DNA of 64,000 nucleotides, from positions 62,001 through 126,000 of the forward strand of contig NZ_NJAG01000007.1 of NCBI RefSeq assembly GCF_002872335.1, in the 5' to 3' direction. The position numbers were made by a program, and so were the translations under genes. Numbering within the stretch: the stretch's first letter is position 1; every line of letters starts with the position of its first letter. The notes below the pieces were generated by a model. It was not told the DNA's origin. It worked only from the letters and a program-made list of their open reading frames with translations, and made no database searches. This DNA comes from Siphonobacter sp. BAB-5405. GTDB lineage: Bacteria; Bacteroidota; Bacteroidia; Cytophagales; Spirosomataceae. Below, piece by piece: positions 36,209 through 44,833 of the stretch.

Positions 36209-37399
36209 ATGCTTTCCGTACACGAAGCTTTTACTACTGTTTTTTCCCAGACGATCCACTGGGGTACTGAATCGGTCTGGCTCCACGAAGCCGGCGGACG
36301 CGTGCTGGCGGAAGCCATTACGGCCGACCGTGATTTCCCGCCTTTTGACCGGGTAACCATGGATGGCATTGCCTTGTACCTGGAAGCTCCCATTCCGGAG
36401 GGTTTATTCCGGATTGAAGCTACGCAATACGCGGGCGAGGCGGCCAAACACCTCGTCTCCCGGGCTTCGGCTATCGAAGTGATGACCGGGGCGGTATTGC
36501 CCGAAGGAACCAATACGGTGGTTCGTTACGAAGATCTTGTCTTTTCCAATTACGGAGATAAACGCTTCGCGGCCCTGCAAAATCCGGCTACGCCCGGACA
36601 GAACATTCACACCAAAGGCAGTGACCGTGTAACGGATGAAGTGCTCATTCCGACGGGTACACGCCTGGGATCATCCGAGATTGGTATCCTGGCTTCCGTG
36701 GGAAAAACGCAGGTACTGGTTGAAAAACGTCCCAAGGTAGCTCTGATTTCTACGGGTGATGAATTAGTGGAAGTCAATCAGACGCCCCTGCCCCACCAGA
36801 TTCGCCGGTCGAGCGGTTACCAGCTGGCGGCGGCTTTGCAACAAATCGGGTTTTCGAGCCAATTGTTTCACCTACCCGACCTTCCAGAATCCCTGGAGAC
36901 GAACATTCAGGATATTCTGAATCGTTTTGAGATCCTGATTCTGACGGGGGGTGTATCGGCGGGTAAAAAAGATTTCATCCCCGCTACGCTGGAAAAACTG
37001 GGCGTACAGAAGCATTTTCATCAGGTGGCCCAGCGACCAGGGAAACCGCTGTGGTTTGGCACACGGGGTACGCAGCATGTGGTATTTGCCCTGCCCGGAA
37101 ACCCCGTATCGACGTTTGTGTGCTTTTTACGGTACGTTCGCCCCTACCTCCTCCACGAGTCGGCGGTTGCTGCCAAAGCCGTACTGGCGGAAAATCTCGT
37201 ATTTAAACCTAATCTCACGTACTTCGTACCCGTGGCCGTTAGTTTTGCTGAAGATGGCCGACTCATGGCCCTACCGCTCAAAGGCTCGGGTTCCGGCGAT
37301 TTCGCGAATTTGCTGGATTGTACGGGTTTTCTGGAATTACCCGCCGATCGCTCGGAGTTTCAGGCGAATGAAGTATTTCCGTATCTGGCGTTTCGGTAA
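36209..37399 (+). CDS. moeA: Molybdopterin molybdotransferase
   Basis: A 396-residue MoeA that inserts molybdate into adenylated molybdopterin. It opens with MLSVHEAFTTVF and has DFPPFDRVTMDGIAL, VMTGAVLPEGTNTVVRYED, STGDELVEV and the conserved GGVSAGKKDF. A C-terminal domain IV closes the protein. Length is normal. The ATG at 36209 is chosen over a TTG six codons upstream. It is divergent from the DPP-IV gene and separated from moaC/mobA by it. Confidence 0.93.
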   Translation: MLSVHEAFTTVFSQTIHWGTESVWLHEAGGRVLAEAITADRDFPPFDRVTMDGIALYLEAPIPEGLFRIEATQYAGEAAKHLVSRASAIEVMTGAVLPEGTNTVVRYEDLVFSNYGDKRFAALQNPATPGQNIHTKGSDRVTDEVLIPTGTRLGSSEIGILASVGKTQVLVEKRPKVALISTGDELVEVNQTPLPHQIRRSSGYQLAAALQQIGFSSQLFHLPDLPESLETNIQDILNRFEILILTGGVSAGKKDFIPATLEKLGVQKHFHQVAQRPGKPLWFGTRGTQHVVFALPGNPVSTFVCFLRYVRPYLLHESAVAAKAVLAENLVFKPNLTYFVPVAVSFAEDGRLMALPLKGSGSGDFANLLDCTGFLELPADRSEFQANEVFPYLAFR

Positions 37400-37617
37400 A
37401 ACCTCCGCCTGGATTGATTTGATTCGTATTTTGCTCTACGGGTAAACCCCCTTTTTTATTAAGCTAGGAATAGGTTTACAGGTATGGCGTTTTTTGAACA
37501 ATTAACACTATACGTCAGAAATAGAAAAGGCAAACAGTGCCCGCTCGTATCTGAACCGTCCCGCTATTCGTCTGCTTGACCCAGGAAAGAAAGTACTGCT
37601 TCAAAATCGCTAAACCT

Positions 37618-38805
37618 ATGCTCACGCTACCCGCTATGCTTCAGGAAGTTCAACAAGAGTTCCGGCGAATCTTTCAGTATTGGGAAACGCACGACGTCGA
37701 TCCCCGGGGCGGGTTTTATGGTCGCGTGGATGCTCAGAATCAACCCGATCCGGCGGCGGATAAAAGCATTGTACTCAACGCCCGGATTCTCTGGTCTTTT
37801 TCGAATGCATACCGGGTTACCAAAAATCCGACCTATCGTACTTTGGCCGACCGGGCCTTCGCGTATATCCAGCAATACTTCCTGGACCCGAAACACGGCG
37901 GGGTGTACTGGTCGGTCCAGGCCGACGCTACGCCACGTGTCACGACCAAGCAGTTGTACGGCCAGGGGTTTGCTCTGTACGGCTTGAGTGAGTACTACCG
38001 GGCTACGAAGCAGGCCGAGGCCTTAACGGCCGCTCAGCAATTATTTCGTACGCTGGTTGACCGGGCTTATGATTCTAAAAACGGTGGCTTCATTGAGGCG
38101 TTCCATCAGGATTGGTCCAATACGGACGAGTACATTTTAAGTAAAGGCGAACTCCGCAAGTCCATGAATACGCATTTGCACCTGATCGAGCCTTTTACCA
38201 ATCTGTATCGGATCTGGCCCGATGCGAGCGTACAGAAACACGTCCGTTCGATGCTGGAGCATGATTTCATGCAGCACATCATCGACCCCACGACGTACCA
38301 CATGCGGTTGTTCTTTACGGAAGACTGGCAGGTACGCTCGACGGAAGTATCCTACGGGCATGATATTGAAGCTTCCTGGCTACTCTACGAAACCGCTGAA
38401 GTACTGAATGACAAAGCCTTACTGGCGAAGACGAAAGAGTTGAGTTTAAAAATGGCGACGGCAACACTCGAGGGTCTCAACCCTGACGGGGCCCTGACTT
38501 ACGAATACAATCCCCAGACCGGGCACAAAAACGAAGACCGGAGCTGGTGGGTGCTGAGCGAGCAACTGGTGGGTTATTACAATGCCTATCAGCTGTCGGG
38601 GAAGCAACATTTTCTCGAAAAAGCCCGCAAAAGCTGGGAGTTCATCAAAACGCATTTACTCGATACGAAAAACGGCGAATGGTACGAGAAAACCGATGCT
38701 GCTCATCATCCTTCGTTGAAAGCCGATAAAATCAACGCCTGGAAATGTCCGTATCACAACAGTCGGGCTTGCTACGAAATCATGCATCGGCTTCAAGCCA
38801 AGTAA
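37618..38805 (+). CDS. Cellobiose 2-epimerase / N-acylglucosamine 2-epimerase family
   Basis: A 395-residue (alpha/alpha)6-barrel epimerase. Three conserved His residues known for cellobiose 2-epimerase can be placed: in NTHLHLIEPFTNL, in SYGHDIEASWLLYE and in KCPYHNSRACYE. GGFYGRVDAQNQPDP at the start and KHGGVYWSVQADATP are also typical. It converts cellobiose-type disaccharides to their mannose-ended epimers; in Bacteroidota this often belongs to mannan use. No signal peptide is present. I chose the ATG at 37618. An AT-rich stem at 38810-38838 could be its terminator. Confidence 0.88.
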   Translation: MLTLPAMLQEVQQEFRRIFQYWETHDVDPRGGFYGRVDAQNQPDPAADKSIVLNARILWSFSNAYRVTKNPTYRTLADRAFAYIQQYFLDPKHGGVYWSVQADATPRVTTKQLYGQGFALYGLSEYYRATKQAEALTAAQQLFRTLVDRAYDSKNGGFIEAFHQDWSNTDEYILSKGELRKSMNTHLHLIEPFTNLYRIWPDASVQKHVRSMLEHDFMQHIIDPTTYHMRLFFTEDWQVRSTEVSYGHDIEASWLLYETAEVLNDKALLAKTKELSLKMATATLEGLNPDGALTYEYNPQTGHKNEDRSWWVLSEQLVGYYNAYQLSGKQHFLEKARKSWEFIKTHLLDTKNGEWYEKTDAAHHPSLKADKINAWKCPYHNSRACYEIMHRLQAK

Positions 38806-38809
38806 TGAG

Positions 38810-38838
38810 TAAAGTTTTAAAAAAAAATCAAAAACTTT
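38810..38838 (+). terminator. Possible weak terminator
   Basis: A 9-bp AT-only stem (taaagtttt / aaaacttta) starts two bases after the stop codon of the epimerase gene. Stability is low. Confidence 0.3.
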
Positions 38839-39042
38839 ATTCGTTGTCAAATAGCTCTGACCTACAATTAGTTACCTTTTAGCAATCAACTTACCCTTCT
38901 TTTCTGCTCCCGATATTTTCAATCCCTTTCCAACCCGACCTTTTAAAACCGGGTCATCAAACGTAAAAAGCTTTTTCAGACCTTCCCGTCTGCCACTGCA
39001 TCAGTGCGAGATTACGTATTTATTTTAACTAACGACTATTCC

Positions 39043-39747
39043 ATGAAACTGACGAAATGGCTATGCGTGTGGTTCCTGGCCGCCGGAATCATGAGTTGCA
39101 GCAAAGAGAGTTCAACTCCTTTTTTATTAATGACGACGGATTTTACGCAGGGCGTAAGTCAGGACTGGAAGGCCGGTTTTGCCGAATACTCTACGGAAAC
39201 CGACACCAGTTCCATTCAAATACGGTCGGGTGCCCGAAAATTACCCGCTCCCCTGAACACGAACGAATCGGGCTTCATGCTTTCGGCGTACAACCGTAGC
39301 GACGATATGTTCATGTACATTTACCAACGCCTTCCCAACTTTGCTCCCAACACGAAGTACAACGTGGAATTTTTCGTTAAACTGGCTTCTGATGCCGCCG
39401 AAGGCAGTGTAGGCGTAGGCGGTTCACCCGCTCATTCGGTCTATCTGAAAGCCGGAGCAACGGGTACTGAGCCCGTGACGAAGCTCGAAGGAACCCAGTA
39501 TGTCTTCAATCTGGATAAAGGCAATCAGGCCAATGAAGGAAAGGACATGATTATTCTGGGAGACATTGCTACGGGGCTAAGCACGCCTACGTACAAGCTT
39601 ATTGAGCGTAACAGTACGAAACCATTTCAGGCTACATCCAACGCCAAAGGTGAACTGTTTCTTGTTGTTGGTACGGATTCCGGTTACGAAGGCCTGACGA
39701 CGCTGTACTACAGTCTCATTCAGGCCCGCTTTACACCGGTTCAATAA
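39043..39747 (+). CDS. Lipoprotein of unknown function
   Basis: A 234-residue predicted lipoprotein. The signal (MKLTKWLCVWFLAAGIMSC) ends with a lipobox Cys at residue 19 followed by SKESS. The mature part is Gly/Thr/Tyr-rich and probably all beta, with GSVGVGGSPAHSVYLKAGAT and FLVVGTDSGYEGLTTLYY. It may be a carbohydrate-binding-like sandwich, but I recognise no family. The ATG at 39043 was chosen because the lipoprotein signal begins there. It is a single gene with a good terminator. Confidence 0.75.
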   Translation: MKLTKWLCVWFLAAGIMSCSKESSTPFLLMTTDFTQGVSQDWKAGFAEYSTETDTSSIQIRSGARKLPAPLNTNESGFMLSAYNRSDDMFMYIYQRLPNFAPNTKYNVEFFVKLASDAAEGSVGVGGSPAHSVYLKAGATGTEPVTKLEGTQYVFNLDKGNQANEGKDMIILGDIATGLSTPTYKLIERNSTKPFQATSNAKGELFLVVGTDSGYEGLTTLYYSLIQARFTPVQ

Positions 39748-39786
39748 TATTGGTTTTTCAACGCTTCCTATCTGCTCTATTACGGA

Positions 39787-39810
39787 AAAAGCCCCTGCAT
39801 TGGGGCTTTT
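39787..39810. terminator. Bidirectional terminator
   Basis: A 9-bp stem (aaaagcccc / ggggctttt) followed by ctttttgg lies between the convergent lipoprotein and endonuclease/phosphatase genes. Confidence 0.85.
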
Positions 39811-39825
39811 CTTTTTGGATGGAGC

Positions 39826-40796
39826 TTACTGGAATTTCAGATCCGCTACGATGGCTTTGTGATCGGACTCCTTCATATCCAGGGTACGGAAACCTACCGT
39901 TCGGAAGCCTTTGTTGGTCAGCACGTGGTCGATGGGAATCATCAGGGGGCCGTAGCCATTGCGATACGTTGGACTAATGCCAAAACCCTTGCGGGACGCC
40001 TGCATCCCCGAAGATGCCACCAGCGAACGATACACGGGCGAGAACACACTAACGTTAAAATCGCCCGCCAGAATGGTCGGCACGGATTCCTTCGCCGCCT
40101 GATCGAAGGCGTATTGCAGGCGTTCGTTCCGGCTTTCAAACCAGGTAGGATTCAGGGGCGTCTTCGGATGTACTGAAATCAGGGCAATTTCCCGTCCTTT
40201 TACGGTAGTATGCACGTGTAGCATTCGATTGGCAGTCACCGCGGCGTGGTTGACCCGCAGGGGGGTTCGGCTGCCAATGGCCACGTAACAATGCGTTTTC
40301 GAATACACCAGATAGCCGTACGGATACTCGCGGTGCAGTTCCTGCCGAAATTTCTGGAACAAGGGTGGCGTAGCTCGGCAATGAGTATAAGGTCAGCGTT
40401 TTCGCGGCGAATGCTTTCCAGGATAGCGTCGTACTCCCGATTCGTAAAGAGTACATTGGTATGCATGATTCGCAGATCGGCTGGCTCCGCCGCCGGAGTT
40501 TTACTCGTCACCCAGGGAAGTACCAGCCAGGCATTCAGCAGTACACTGAATAAAGCCACCGCGTACAGTCGGTTCCGAAAAAGAATCCAGTAAACGAACA
40601 GGAATCCGGCAATGGCCAGACACTGGACGGAAAAGTGGCTGAACAACTCGAAGAAAAAGAAGTAGCTTCCCAGACGCCCCAGCAGGCATACCAGCAACAA
40701 AGCGTACGTGCAAAGGGCGACCACAGACTGCCAGAAATGAAATTGTTTTTCAGCTTTTCGGTTTTGAACGGGAATCGGACTTTCGATGGTTTTCAC
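39826..40796 (-). pseudogene. Endonuclease/exonuclease/phosphatase family membrane protein, frameshifted
   Basis: Two overlapping frames together make one gene. The first (from 40796) has a tail-in N-terminus, three membrane helices (about residues 25-110) and RIMHTNVLFTNREYDAILES, and reads properly up to IAELRHP. The second (from about 40362 to 39826) continues FQKFRQELHREYPYGYLVYS with the metal-site motifs LAGDFNVSVFSP, PIDHVL and ESDHKAIVADL. One missing base in the GGG run at 40363-40365 (plus strand) would restore a 323-residue EEP-family protein with all catalytic motifs. It is either a recent frameshift or a sequencing error. The family includes phosphatases and nucleases that act outside the membrane. 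The name is inferred. Confidence 0.85.
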
Positions 40797-40848
40797 GAGT
40801 TCAATGATTAATGATGGCGGAGGGAAGGAATGACACGTTTGATTTTCG

Positions 40849-40856
40849 CAAAAATA
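40849..40856 (-). promoter_or_regulatory. Candidate -7 box for the endonuclease/phosphatase gene
   Basis: The minus strand reads TATTTTTG, an exact TAnnTTTG match 53 bp before the start codon at 40796. No matching -33 element is clear. Confidence 0.33.
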
Positions 40857-40877
40857 CGGGAATGATTCTGATTCTCA

Positions 40878-40979
40878 GAAGTTCAACTTCAATGCCTTTT
40901 GTACCTTCCAAAGAAAGCATCGTACAAATCAAGTAAATACCAAATAATACCTGCCCTTTCAATAAAATTGCACAATTTT
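40878..40979. promoter_or_regulatory. Two palindromes upstream of the recycling operon
   Basis: gaagttcaacttc at 40878-40890 (6-bp arms around one base) and aaaattg-ca-caatttt at 40964-40979 (7-bp arms) lie in the 278-bp gap between divergent genes. They could be operator sites for the dipeptide epimerase operon. No regulator gene is adjacent. Confidence 0.35.
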
Positions 40980-41074
40980 GTTCCTTGGTTAATGCAATTA
41001 AGGCCTTAAACCAAAGCTTACGTTTAGGGCCTAATTACTGCTTATTTCTATTCGTCTTTTATCCTTCTATTCCA

Positions 41075-42094
41075 TTGAAACTGCTTCTTCACGCTCATAC
41101 GTTGCGGCTCCGCCACACGTTCACGATTACCCACGAATCCCGAAACGAGCAACCTACGCTCATTGTTGAACTTCAGGACGGCGAGTTTTCCGGCTACGGC
41201 GAGGCTACCGAAACCACGTATTACGGCGTTTACATCGAGGGCATGAAGGCTCAGCTGGAAGCCGTACGTACGCTCATTGAGAACTACGCGGGTGGTACGC
41301 CCGAAGAATTTTTCGACTTCATCGAGCCGCATTTGCGTAATGACCATCCCTTCGCCCTGTGTGCACTGGATGTGGCCTATAACGATTTGTACGCGAAGAA
41401 AGCGGGCAAAAAACTGTACGAGGTCTGGGGACTGGACCCCTCCCATAATCCCATCACCGACTATACCATCGGTATGGATACCCTGGAAAAGATGGTGGAG
41501 AAGATGAAGGAAATGCCCTTTCCGCTCTACAAAGTCAAGCTGGGGACCAAGGAAGATATTGCGATCATTCAGGAACTACGGAAGCACACGGACGCGGTAT
41601 TTCGGGTGGATGCCAATACGGCCTGGGATGTGGAAGAAACCCTTCAAAATTCGCGGGCGTTGAAAGAACTGGGTGTTGAATTCATCGAACAGCCCATGAA
41701 AGCCACCAACTGGGAAGGCATGAAACGGGTATTTGAAGAATCTGCCCTCCCGCTGATTGCCGACGAAAGCTGTATTGTAGAAGCCGACGTGGCCCGTTGT
41801 TACGGCTTTTTTCACGGCATCAACATCAAACTGATGAAGTGTGGAGGCCTGACGCCCGCCCGCCGCATGATTGCCCACGCCCGTCAACTGGGCCTGAAAG
41901 TGATGGTCGGTTGCATGACCGAATCGAACATTGGCTGCTCGGCCATTGCCCAGTTGTTGCCTTTGCTGGATTACGTGGATATGGACGGTATTCTGCTCGT
42001 CGACGACGATTTGTCCACGGGTGTATCGATTGAGTACGGCAAAGTGATTTACGCCGAAGAAAATGGTACGGGAGCCCGCTTATTGAATCGCTAA
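41075..42094 (+). CDS. L-Ala-D/L-Glu (dipeptide) epimerase, enolase superfamily
   Basis: A 339-residue enolase-superfamily enzyme that would interconvert L-Ala-D-Glu and L-Ala-L-Glu from peptidoglycan. Active-site residues are visible: the Lys pair in LYKVKLGTKEDI, metal ligands Asp in FRVDANTAW, Glu in FIEQPM and Asp in LIADES, and the second catalytic Lys in NIKLMKCGG. The start is taken as the TTG at 41075, which gives KLLLHAHTLRLRHTF as the usual family N-terminus; no ATG is in frame nearby. It is the first gene of an operon with an AONS-like enzyme and an NlpC/P60 peptidase. Confidence 0.92.
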   Translation: MKLLLHAHTLRLRHTFTITHESRNEQPTLIVELQDGEFSGYGEATETTYYGVYIEGMKAQLEAVRTLIENYAGGTPEEFFDFIEPHLRNDHPFALCALDVAYNDLYAKKAGKKLYEVWGLDPSHNPITDYTIGMDTLEKMVEKMKEMPFPLYKVKLGTKEDIAIIQELRKHTDAVFRVDANTAWDVEETLQNSRALKELGVEFIEQPMKATNWEGMKRVFEESALPLIADESCIVEADVARCYGFFHGINIKLMKCGGLTPARRMIAHARQLGLKVMVGCMTESNIGCSAIAQLLPLLDYVDMDGILLVDDDLSTGVSIEYGKVIYAEENGTGARLLNR

Positions 42095-42138
42095 CACGGT
42101 TTCAGAGCAAGCATTCGTGGGATTGAAACGCAACGTTT

Positions 42139-43230
42139 ATGTTTTATACGGACGAACTTCCGGGACGAACCGTCGTACTTGACCAGCGGGAATACCTCTG
42201 GTGCAGCGGCACTTCGTACCTGGGTATGAGCCGAAATCCGGTCTTTATTGAGCGGGTACTGGAAGGCATCCGTCGGGTGGGTATCAACTGGGGCAGTTCC
42301 CGGAACAATACGCTTCGCCTGGCGATTTATGAGGAGGCCGAACGCGTACTCGCTCAATGGATGGGTGCTCCGGCGGCCCTGACCGTTTCGTCGGGTATGA
42401 TGGCGGGACAGGTAATCCTGAAATGGTTAACCTTTTCGCAACCGGGCGTTCTGGTTTTATACGCACCCAATGTCCATCCGGCTCTTTGGGCGGATGATTT
42501 CCTTCCCGCTACGGAATCGTACGAAACCTGGTTCGCTGAGCTGCCCGAACGCATTCGGCAGTCGCAGGCACCGGAAGTAGTGATCGTGACTGATTCCGTG
42601 GGTTCCCCGCATACCCGACTGGTTCCCTTCGACTGGATGAATCACTTACCCACCGAAGCCCGGATTACGGTCGTGGTCGACGATTCGCACGGTCTAGGGG
42701 TGTTTTCTCAGGGCCGGGGGATTTATTCGCAATTGTCCGCACCCGCGAACGTACGACTCTTATACGTCGCTTCCCTGAATAAAGCCCTGAGCGTGCCAGC
42801 GGGCGTACTGGCCGGGCCCGTGGAGGTGATGGAGGCAATCCGCCACTTTCCGATGTTTAGTGGAGCCAGTCCGGCAAATCCGGCCAACCTCTGGGCGTTC
42901 ACGCAATCGCTGGAGCTGTACGATGAAGCCCATCAGTTGCTCAGCCAGCGGGTGGATCAGTTTGTTGAGGAACTGAGAGCGTCGATACGGCTTTTTCACT
43001 GGCTTCCGGCGTATCCGGCCTTTACTACGACGCAGCCCGGCCTGCACGAGTATCTACGCGAAGCGGGAATTCTAACGGCCTGTTTCCCCTATCCCGGCCC
43101 CAATGATCCTGCCATTACGCGGCTGGTCATTACGCCCCTGCACGAGCCTTCGGATATTAGCCGTATGGCGGCGGCCTGTCGAGCGTACGAAGTCAGGACC
43201 AGTGTAGTGAGTGAACAGACGGAAGCTTAA
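42139..43230 (+). CDS. AONS/KBL-like PLP-dependent acyltransferase or aminotransferase
   Basis: A 363-residue fold-type I PLP enzyme related to 8-amino-7-oxononanoate synthase and 2-amino-3-ketobutyrate CoA ligase. It has the family patterns NWGSSRNNTLRL (ring-entry region), TVSSGMMAGQ, VVDDSHGLGVFSQGRG and the PLP Lys in YVASLNKALSVPAG. No biotin genes are present. It lies between the dipeptide epimerase and the NlpC/P60 gene (gaps 44 and 51 bp), so it may act on an amino acid released from cell wall peptides, but the reaction is unknown. Confidence 0.82.
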   Translation: MFYTDELPGRTVVLDQREYLWCSGTSYLGMSRNPVFIERVLEGIRRVGINWGSSRNNTLRLAIYEEAERVLAQWMGAPAALTVSSGMMAGQVILKWLTFSQPGVLVLYAPNVHPALWADDFLPATESYETWFAELPERIRQSQAPEVVIVTDSVGSPHTRLVPFDWMNHLPTEARITVVVDDSHGLGVFSQGRGIYSQLSAPANVRLLYVASLNKALSVPAGVLAGPVEVMEAIRHFPMFSGASPANPANLWAFTQSLELYDEAHQLLSQRVDQFVEELRASIRLFHWLPAYPAFTTTQPGLHEYLREAGILTACFPYPGPNDPAITRLVITPLHEPSDISRMAAACRAYEVRTSVVSEQTEA

Positions 43231-43281
43231 CATCGTTAGCCTTGCGTAAGCGATGCCGTCCTTCTTATCTTTTTTGAACTG

Positions 43282-44424
43282 ATGAAGAAAATCCTAACCC
43301 TGGGTCTTTGCCTGACCGCATGGTCCGCGATGGCTCAGCATACCCCGATGAACGAGATTATTACCAAAGTCCAGCAGCAGTATGCCCCCGATAAACGAAC
43401 CGTCATTTTTCAGGTAGAAGCAACCGAAGACGGGCACGTAAGGGGTAAGACCAGCAGTCCGGAAGCCCATCAGGCCCTGCTCGCTGAACTGAAAGCCGCG
43501 GGTATTTCGGTACAGGACGACATTCAGGTACTGCCCTCCGCTGAACTGGGTGAGAAAACGCAGGCCATCGTTCGCGTTTCGGTGTGTAACATTCGTTCCG
43601 CACCCAAACACGCCGCCGAACTGGCGACGCAGGCCCTGCTGGGTACGCCATTGAACGTCTACGAACAGGAAAATGGCTGGTACCGCGTCCAGACGCCCGA
43701 CCAGTACATTTCCTGGGTCGATCATGGCTCCATCCAGCTGGTTACAAAAGCCGAGGCCGAAGCCTGGGAGAAGACCCGCAAGCTTTTGTACCTGACGCCC
43801 TACGGTTTTACGTACAGTGAGCCAAATACGGACAGCCAGACGGTATCGGATATTGTCGCCGGCGATTTGCTGGCGTACCAAGGCGAGAAAGGTTCCTTTT
43901 ATGAAGTAGCGTACCCGGATGGCCGAAAAGCGTACATCAAAAAGACGGACGCCCGTTTTTACGCCGACTGGCTGGCTTCGGTACGGATTTCGGAAATTTC
44001 GCTGGTGAATACGTCCAAAAAACTCATGGGACTACCCTACCTCTGGGGTGGTACGTCGTTTAAAGGCGTCGATTGCAGTGGTTTTACGAAGACGGTCTAT
44101 TTTCTGAATGGCGTGCAACTCCCCCGGGACGCTTCCCAGCAGGTACACGCTGGAATGCTGGTCGATGCGGAGAAAGACTGGGCGAAGTTACGGCCCGGTG
44201 ATTTGCTCTTCTTTGGGAAACACAACGAGGACGGTACGGAGAAGGTGGTACACGTGGCGATGTGGCTGGGCGAAAACCAGTTCATTCACGCTTCGAATTA
44301 CGTCATGGTCAGTAGCGTGGACCCGACGGCGACGAATTACGATGCGTTCAACGTAGGTCGGTACCTGCGGAGCAAACGTATTATTGACCATTACACCAAC
44401 GCCCTGAAACTCAGCAAAAAGTAA
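43282..44424 (+). CDS. Exported NlpC/P60 (C40) cell wall peptidase with SH3 domains
   Basis: A 380-residue periplasmic peptidase. A signal peptide (MKKILTLGLCLTAWSAMAQ) is followed by SH3b-like domains (about 90-230, with VSVCNIRSAPKHAAEL). The C-terminal NlpC/P60 domain has the catalytic Cys in FKGVDCSGFTKTVYF, the His in VVHVAMWLGENQ and the third residue in FIHASNY. It resembles YkfC-type gamma-D-Glu-diamino acid endopeptidases, which release L-Ala-D-Glu. With the epimerase two genes upstream, this suggests murein-tripeptide recycling or scavenging. Confidence 0.92.
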   Translation: MKKILTLGLCLTAWSAMAQHTPMNEIITKVQQQYAPDKRTVIFQVEATEDGHVRGKTSSPEAHQALLAELKAAGISVQDDIQVLPSAELGEKTQAIVRVSVCNIRSAPKHAAELATQALLGTPLNVYEQENGWYRVQTPDQYISWVDHGSIQLVTKAEAEAWEKTRKLLYLTPYGFTYSEPNTDSQTVSDIVAGDLLAYQGEKGSFYEVAYPDGRKAYIKKTDARFYADWLASVRISEISLVNTSKKLMGLPYLWGGTSFKGVDCSGFTKTVYFLNGVQLPRDASQQVHAGMLVDAEKDWAKLRPGDLLFFGKHNEDGTEKVVHVAMWLGENQFIHASNYVMVSSVDPTATNYDAFNVGRYLRSKRIIDHYTNALKLSKK

Positions 44425-44453
44425 ATTATTTAAAAAAAGGCTGCGGGGAAAGC

Positions 44454-44484
44454 TTGACAAAGCCTCTTGAAGTCACTACTTTTG
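44454..44484 (+). promoter_or_regulatory. Promoter of tRNA-Arg
   Basis: TTGACA at 44454-44459 and TACTTTTG at 44477-44484, 17 nt apart, match the Bacteroidota consensus in both elements. The tRNA starts 44 bp further on. Confidence 0.8.
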
Positions 44485-44528
44485 CATTCCCGATCGGAAA
44501 GATACCCAGTATCAAACGATCAAAGGAC

Positions 44529-44602
44529 GGTTGCGTAGCTCAATTGGATAGAGCATCTGACTACGGATCAGAAGGTTTGGGGTTCGAATCCCTACGCGAC
44601 CA
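44529..44602 (+). tRNA. tRNA-Arg (anticodon ACG)
   Basis: A 74-nt cloverleaf (including the discriminator A). The acceptor stem ggttgcg pairs with cgcgacc (one G-T pair). The anticodon arm is tctga-ctacgga-tcaga with ACG at its centre, and the T arm reads ggggttcgaatcccc-like. CCA is not encoded. The wobble A would be edited to inosine. Confidence 0.95.
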
Positions 44603-44607
44603 CTCAA

Positions 44608-44638
44608 AGCCTGCTTCAGCTGAAGCGGGCTTTTTTGT
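44608..44638 (+). terminator. Terminator after tRNA-Arg
   Basis: A 10-bp stem (agcctgcttc / gaagcgggct) with tetraloop agct, then ttttttgttttt. The loop and stem are close to the terminator at 46952-46990. Confidence 0.85.
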
Positions 44639-44833
44639 TTTTCAATCTTCATACTTTCGTCACACCAAAAGTTTTGTAAAACGACCCCCAATCCCGTTTT
44701 TTACACCCTCAAACTACGTTGCACGTAGTAAAAACGGAAATTGGACCAATATAGTCCTTCTTCACTTACCTAATCAATACGCTTCTGCCTGACCAGGATC
44801 TTATACCATTGATCAGCATTTTTTCGCGTACGT

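Noticed and set aside
41075-43230. Biotin synthesis locus (because of the AONS-like gene)
   Set aside because: No bioA, bioB, bioC or bioD genes are present and the neighbours are cell-wall peptide genes.
44454-44792. Plus-strand frame across the tRNA-Arg gene
   Set aside because: It covers the promoter, tRNA and terminator, so it is not a protein gene.
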